NCBI GenBank assembly: GCA_005223375.1
Contig: RXOD01005901.1
Span: forward strand, 1-12,060
Length of the DNA stretch: 12,060 bases
Source: Amoebophrya sp. AT5.2
Taxonomy: Eukaryota > Sar > Dinophyceae > Syndiniales > Amoebophryaceae
Direction: 5' to 3'
The number at the start of each line of letters is the position of its first letter. The stretch's first letter is position 1. The notes beneath the pieces are model-generated. The model saw only the letters and a program-made list of their open reading frames with translations. It was not told the origin of the DNA and ran no database searches. Below, one piece after another: positions 7,307-12,060 of this stretch. The position numbers were made by a program, and so were the translations under genes.

Positions 7307-10300
7307 ATGGAGACTAGCTTTCGTTTCCGTCGTTCTCTGTACGCTCCCAGCGACAGCACGATAAGCGGGTGCGCTCGCGATTCTTTGCACGAGGCCTACT
7401 TCAGTTCCGGCGGGATTTCCGACGATACGGCGTGGGTCCTTTCAAGAAGTGTCAGCGGGTGTTCCTCTTCGTCAGCTTCCTCTTCGTCTGCGCAGAGGCA
7501 GTGGGAGCCACAACAAGATGTGGTGGTGCGCATGCGGTATTGCCCAGTCATTCCGGCTGGCGAAGTGTGGGTTTCCTCGCAAGTCATGCGGAATCTCGTT
7601 CCGGATGTCGTCGCGGATTCTTCGTCAGGGCTCGTTCTTACCTTGCGCCAAGGACCTCCTGACCAAGGTAGCTATGAAGTGGGGGTAAGAAGAAGAACAA
7701 GTACTAACCCGATATTTCCCTTGCGGTCGCGCCTGCGGCAGAACCAGAAGGAGGTCCTTGCCACGCAGCTCCCAGCTGCGCTCCCGCTTTGCAGTCAAGT
7801 GTACATCGAAGTGTTTGGCGCGGAACATTTTAACATGTCGGAGCTCGGGGAGACACTACGCGTGCTGTGGGGCGTGGTTCCTAGGCTGGCTTCGCGAGAC
7901 GAGGTCTACACCATTCCGGTCGGGGCGTGGCCCGCTTCGGCCGAGTTGCTGTGGCGTCGCGAGCGCGGGCAGCAAACGCGGTACCATTCCAGGGCGATCA
8001 GCAGCACCAGCGCGAGCACAACGTCCGCAACTTCGCGCAAGCGGAGATGTACCTTCTGGAGCGTGCCGGCGTCCGCAATTTCGTCATTATCCGCCAGCGT
8101 CGTGAAGAACGCACCATCAAACGTGTGTGAGTATGTCCTGGTGCCACTTCACACTGACACTTTTGCGGGCGGGACGTCGTCGAACGCGCCCAGTTCGAAG
8201 GGGGCAGCTGGTGCCTCCGCGGCAAAGCCTAAAGTTCTTGCGGGTGGTTTGGTGACCACGTCAGGCGGGTCGCCTGCGGCGGCGGGTGCTAGGGGCACGA
8301 CCGCCACCACGACGGGCAAGAAGCTGCTCCCGTGGATGTCGCGCCAGAAGGTGCCCCCCGACACGACCTGGAAGCAGGGCATCGAGCGCCAGTTCGACGG
8401 TGTCGCGGATGCGGTGTTCGACTTGGTGCTGCCGTCGAGCGTGCGATCCGCCGGGCGGCGCGACGACAGTCAGATGAAACCACGGCCACAGCAGGACGGG
8501 ATCCTTGCGCCGGCGCAGGCGTTCTCGAACAAACTACTGCCACATCCGCTGTGGGACTTCGCATTCGCGACGACCGTAACGTTCCGCATCTCTTCGCTAC
8601 AGCTGGCGGGTGAGGACATTCCGCACGGGTACGTAGCATTTCCAGAGACTGGCGTCGAGCTGTTTGATGCCAGCGCGGCGATGGCGGCCGCACCGGAAGG
8701 TAGATTTTCCGGTGCGCGTGCCACGAGCGCGACGAGAGGGATGGCGACAGCACGACGGGCGGTAGCGACGGCCGCGACGGCGACACCCTCAGCCGTCACG
8801 CACTACAGCGGCGTGGCGCCCCCGCCATGCCTGCCATGTCTCCTGGAGAATGCGAAGAAGCTGCGGAGCCTGATGCAGACGGCGTTACGAGAAGCGGCTA
8901 GCGGCGCGGCGGAGCTGGAAAGCGAACGCGAAAGCAAGCTTCGTCATCGCGTTGTTTTCGCCACGGGACCGCCGGGCACTGGGAAGCGCGGGCTTCCAGC
9001 GATGCTGAGCCAGATGCTAGGGTACACGTACAGAGAAATCAACGTGCTTGCGAGCGACAGGTTCGCGGCCCTGGAGGACTCGCTGCCGCAGCTGGTCCAA
9101 AGTTGCTTTGAGTGCGTCGACATCGACGTGGCGGCGCCTGCCGCAGCTGAACCCCCACACGCGGCGCAGGTGCAGCAATCGGAAGTCGTGGGAAAGTTGG
9201 GGACGGACGGTAGTTTTCCCCAACAAGAAGGTGGAGCGCAAGGACCTGGAGACAGTAGCACAAACAACTACTCTGGAGCAGCAGTAGGGCCAGGGCGATC
9301 AGTGGCAATGGCAGCAGGAGCGAAAAAGCGGCCTCGCCCTCCGACGCTGCAAGCTCTGTTGTTGCACGTGCGCCGGTGCGATGCGTGCTTTCGGGGTCAG
9401 TCCGACCAAGAAAACCGAACGGCGCTGCAACAGCGACAGGCAGCCTCCATCCGGCGCGCCCTGCGGTACGTGGGTCGCGTAGAGGAAGCTGCGGCGCAGC
9501 GCGTCCCCTTTGTCCTGATGCTGAGTTGTGAGGAGCCGGAGAACGTCGGCGGCATCCTGACCGAAGATGCGTCGCTCTTGCTAAGCTACAAGCTGCCTGA
9601 CGAGCACAGCCGGGCGGTTGCGCTGCAGCGTTTTCTTCTTGCGGAGTGTGAACTTTGCAACCTGGCGGATGGAGGCTTGGCTGCGTTCGCGCCCTCAGCA
9701 GTGGGACCAGGAGCCGGTTCGAACGAGGCGCATCACGTAGCTTCCGCAAGAAAACAGATTGAGGAAATCCTGGGCGCCGGCCACCGGACGGTGAATGGGA
9801 GTTATGCCTCGGGGATCTCAGCAGGAACAGCGCTACCTTCCGCAACGAAGATGGCCGAGAAACAGGCTGAAGATTCTGGCTTCATAGCAGATGTGGACCT
9901 AGCCTGGACGAAATTGGCAGCAAAAACGAACGGATTCTCTCTCCACGATCTGCAGACAGTCGCTGCGCGCTGTCGCGGAAAATGCATGAAGGTTGTGGAA
10001 GTTTCTCGCGGCGCGAACGCGAAGCCGAAGCAGACTCCACTTTCGCCGGAGGGGGACATCGTTGTCCTGATTGACGACAAAAGTCTCGACGATGTTGTGA
10101 ACCACGTGCGTGACGTCTGCGTTCAGACCAAGGCCGATCTTACGAATCAGGTCAAGCTCACACGCAAAGACATATCCTGGAAAGACATCGGCGGAATGGA
10201 AGTACCGCGACAAGAAATCATGGACCTCATCTCACTCCCACTCTCAGCAGATGGTACATACGAACTGTTTCTTTATGTTTCTGACAGTATAGTTTTGTTT

Positions 10301-11599
10301 TGGCCTGGTTGCGATCATGTTCATGGCGACGTTCTTAATATGTCTTACGGTTTGGGTGTCCTTCTTCATCTATCACTAGCCTCGTCGTATTGCCTATGCC
10401 AGCGCCAGCACTCAACGATATTCGGGGATGAACTTTAAAAAAAAATAATTTCAGGCGCGCGTCTTCTTCAGCACCAGAAGCTTCGCACGGGTGTCCTGCT
10501 TTTCGGTCCGCCCGGCACTGGCAAGACCCTTCTCGCGCGTACCATTGCTGCCGAGTGCGAGGTTTCCTTTCTGTCAGTCAAGGGCCCCGAGCTTCTCAGC
10601 ATGTACATTGGTGAGTCGGAGCAGAACATCCGCAAGGTGTTCGCCAGTGCCCGCGAGGCTGCGCCCGCCGTGTTGTTTTTCGACGAACTGGATTCGCTGG
10701 CCCCCGCGCGCGGTCGCGGCTCGGACTCCGGCGGAGTGATGGACCGCGTAGTCGCGCAGCTGTTGACAGAGCTCGACGGCGTGCCGAACAAGACGTTTGT
10801 GCTTGGCGCGACGAATCGCCCTGACTTGCTGGACCCGGCTCTGTTTCGCCCTGGCCGCCTGGACCGGAAAATCTACCTGGGGATCAGCGCGGACAAGCTC
10901 CCGATTTTGAAAGCCGCCACCAGAAAGTTTGAAATCTTCGGTTCTAGTACTCGCGGCGGCGACGAGGGCCGCGAAGAAGTGCTGGCGCGGGTGGCAGCCG
11001 CACTGCCACGCACATTCACGGGTGCCGACACAGCGAACCTGGCGCAGGAAGCGTACGCGCGCGCGCTCGCGGAAAGAACGGCTTTCATCCGGGAAGTACT
11101 GTGTGGGGGCGACGAAAGCCGCGTCACCGGAGTACTCCTCCGGGTGGAAGCAGCACTTCTGCCGGCGGCTCGCAACCGAACGAGGTCGCCGGTTATGCAA
11201 GCGAATGCAACTACCGGGGGCGAAGCAAGTACAGCCAGTTGTACTAGAGTTGGCACTGCGGCGGCGGCGCCGGAGGTAAGGGAATCGCTGGCGTTGCCTA
11301 GACACATTTGGAAAAGCATGGCAGTTGAGGTCGGACTGCCGCACTTGTACAGCAAAACTAGTGAGGATCTTATTGGGTCTGGGACGTGCTCATCGAAGGT
11401 GACAGGCGCCGACGTCCAGGAGCAGGGGCCCGAAACGGATTTTTCAGAGGAGAATAAAAGAGAGATAGCGGCCGCTATTCTGGAGATTCTGGTGCGAGAG
11501 TCGCACTTTCTCGATGCATTGATGGTATGCCAGCCGTCTGTCTCCGAGGCGGAGCTTCAAAAGTATGAAGCGCTCGCACAAGAATATCGAAACGCCTGA
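7307..11599 (+). CDS. PEX6: Peroxisomal biogenesis AAA+ ATPase PEX6, two exons
   Basis: Exons 7307-10253 and 10455-11599 join to 1363 residues. Human PEX6 is about 980. PEX6 with PEX1 forms the hexamer that extracts the ubiquitinated PEX5 receptor from the peroxisome membrane. The N-terminal half is divergent. The D1 domain has Walker A GPPGTGKR at 554-561 but no clear Walker B. The D1 end is marked by NGFSLHDLQTVAARC. D2 is canonical: WKDIGG at 958-963, Walker A GPPGTGKT at 1000-1007, KGPELLSMYIGESE, Walker B FFDE ending D1059-E1060, SGGVMDRVVAQLL, and ATNRPDLLDPALFRPGR with arginine fingers R1114 and R1117. The C-terminal QPSVSEAELQKYEALAQEY is the PEX6 signature that separates it from PEX1 and Cdc48. 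Low-complexity insertions lie near 287-342, 456-498, 609-678, 793-858 and 1199-1310. The start has A at -3, G at +4 and an in-frame TGA at 7289. A possible extra 57-nt intron is noted separately. Confidence 0.94.
10254..10454 (+). other. PEX6 intron
   Basis: The donor GTACAT follows GATG and the acceptor is ATAATTTCAG; 201 nt, phase 1. Splicing converts DG|GARLLQ into one continuous segment from ISLPLSAD into GVLLFGPPGTGKT, with close to the expected spacing between the D2 entry helix and Walker A. Unspliced RNA meets an in-frame TAA at 10436-10438 and would lose the whole D2 ATPase core. The intron is T-rich with an A run just before the acceptor. Confidence 0.93.
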
Positions 11600-12060
11600 A
11601 GTGATCGACGAGAAACGAAGACAATATTTTTAGCGATCCCGCCAAAGGTAATGCAATGGCAGGCATTGAAAGAAAGGTCAGACCACAAGCAATGGACGCC
11701 GACCATAATTAGAAGTCCTCGTATGAGATGTCGTGATGGGTCGTGATGTCGTGGTCACGTGTCGGGCCTGCTCCAGGTGGTGCCAAAGGCAAGTAATTGC
11801 CATTGTGTCTGTGAGTACTTTCTCGCTCGTGCTCGTTGTCGTCGCTTCGGTTCGGTTCGTAATGGATGCCCCACAAGTTTGGAAACTCGTTTATTCGGTA
11901 TAGTGTGTGCTCACGCTCGGTTTGGCTTTGGTGCCGGTACGTACTTGTTATAAAAAAATATCCATGCTGCGTTATGGCGAGCTTTGCGACTTAATCTCCA
12001 ACTACTTAAAAAAATCAGCATTAAGCTCTACTGCGGTGCTCATGGGCTGGAAGGATGTGC
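11600..12060. other. PEX6 3' flank without a recognisable gene
   Basis: It contains only short frames, the longest about 64 codons at 11759-11953, with no recognisable product. GATGTCGTG is repeated at 11727-11735 and 11745-11753. T/A-rich stretches near 11950 and 12005 look like untranslated or promoter DNA. No AATAAA polyadenylation signal is evident close to the PEX6 stop. Confidence 0.6.
11727..11753. repeat. Short direct repeat after PEX6
   Basis: GATGTCGTG occurs at 11727-11735 and 11745-11753, with a related GGTCGTG between them. It looks like slippage-type microrepetition in noncoding DNA and no function is suggested. Confidence 0.45.

Noticed and set aside
9039..9845. 268-codon open frame on the minus strand
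   Set aside because: Antisense to PEX6 D1, biased Arg/Ser/Pro/Leu composition and no recognisable motif.
10574..11344. 256-codon open frame on the minus strand
   Set aside because: Antisense to the highly conserved PEX6 D2 domain, so a shadow frame.

Overview
This window is nuclear DNA from a single-celled, ciliated eukaryote. Three genes are recognisable: a ciliary microtubule inner protein of the C20orf85/CIMIP1 family, a saccharopine dehydrogenase-like oxidoreductase (SCCPDH family), and the peroxisomal AAA+ ATPase PEX6. A fourth carries a probable double-stranded-RNA-binding domain and a C-terminal winged helix and is not assigned to a named family. Two genes are broken by spliceosomal GT-AG introns. 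There are no bacterial ribosome binding sites, operon-like overlaps, tRNA or rRNA genes, CRISPR arrays or transposase genes. All complete genes lie on the + strand, about 0.5-0.8 kb apart. Coding DNA is GC-rich, and introns and spacers are richer in T and A. One-way gene order, a ciliary gene, a peroxisome gene and long low-complexity insertions would fit an alveolate such as a dinoflagellate relative. That placement is a low-confidence guess, because nothing here is diagnostic of a lineage.

Layout: 1-114 is probably the 3' end of an upstream gene. 115-1458 is a long spacer with no convincing gene. 1459-2348 is the three-exon CIMIP1-like gene, 130 residues after splicing; two of its exons are too short to stand out as open frames. 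2349-3052 is spacer. 3053-4627 encodes the dsRBD plus winged-helix protein; translation may start at 3149. 4628-5172 is spacer or untranslated region with intron-like signals. 5173-6762 is the SCCPDH-family oxidoreductase. 6763-7306 is spacer. 7307-11599 is PEX6 in two exons, 1363 residues. 11600-12060 has no recognised gene.

The most interesting functional link is between the last two genes. The SCCPDH-like protein ends in Ala-Lys-Leu, a classical type 1 peroxisomal targeting signal. Its downstream neighbour PEX6 is part of the motor that recycles the receptor for that signal. A likely peroxisomal enzyme therefore sits beside a peroxisome biogenesis gene. Other points of note are introns whose donors all begin GTAC, an in-frame stop-free first intron in CIMIP1 whose acceptor abuts a perfect donor consensus, a palindrome-bearing second intron, and a PEX6 enlarged by several low-complexity insertions, with a first ATPase domain that keeps Walker A but lacks a recognisable Walker B.
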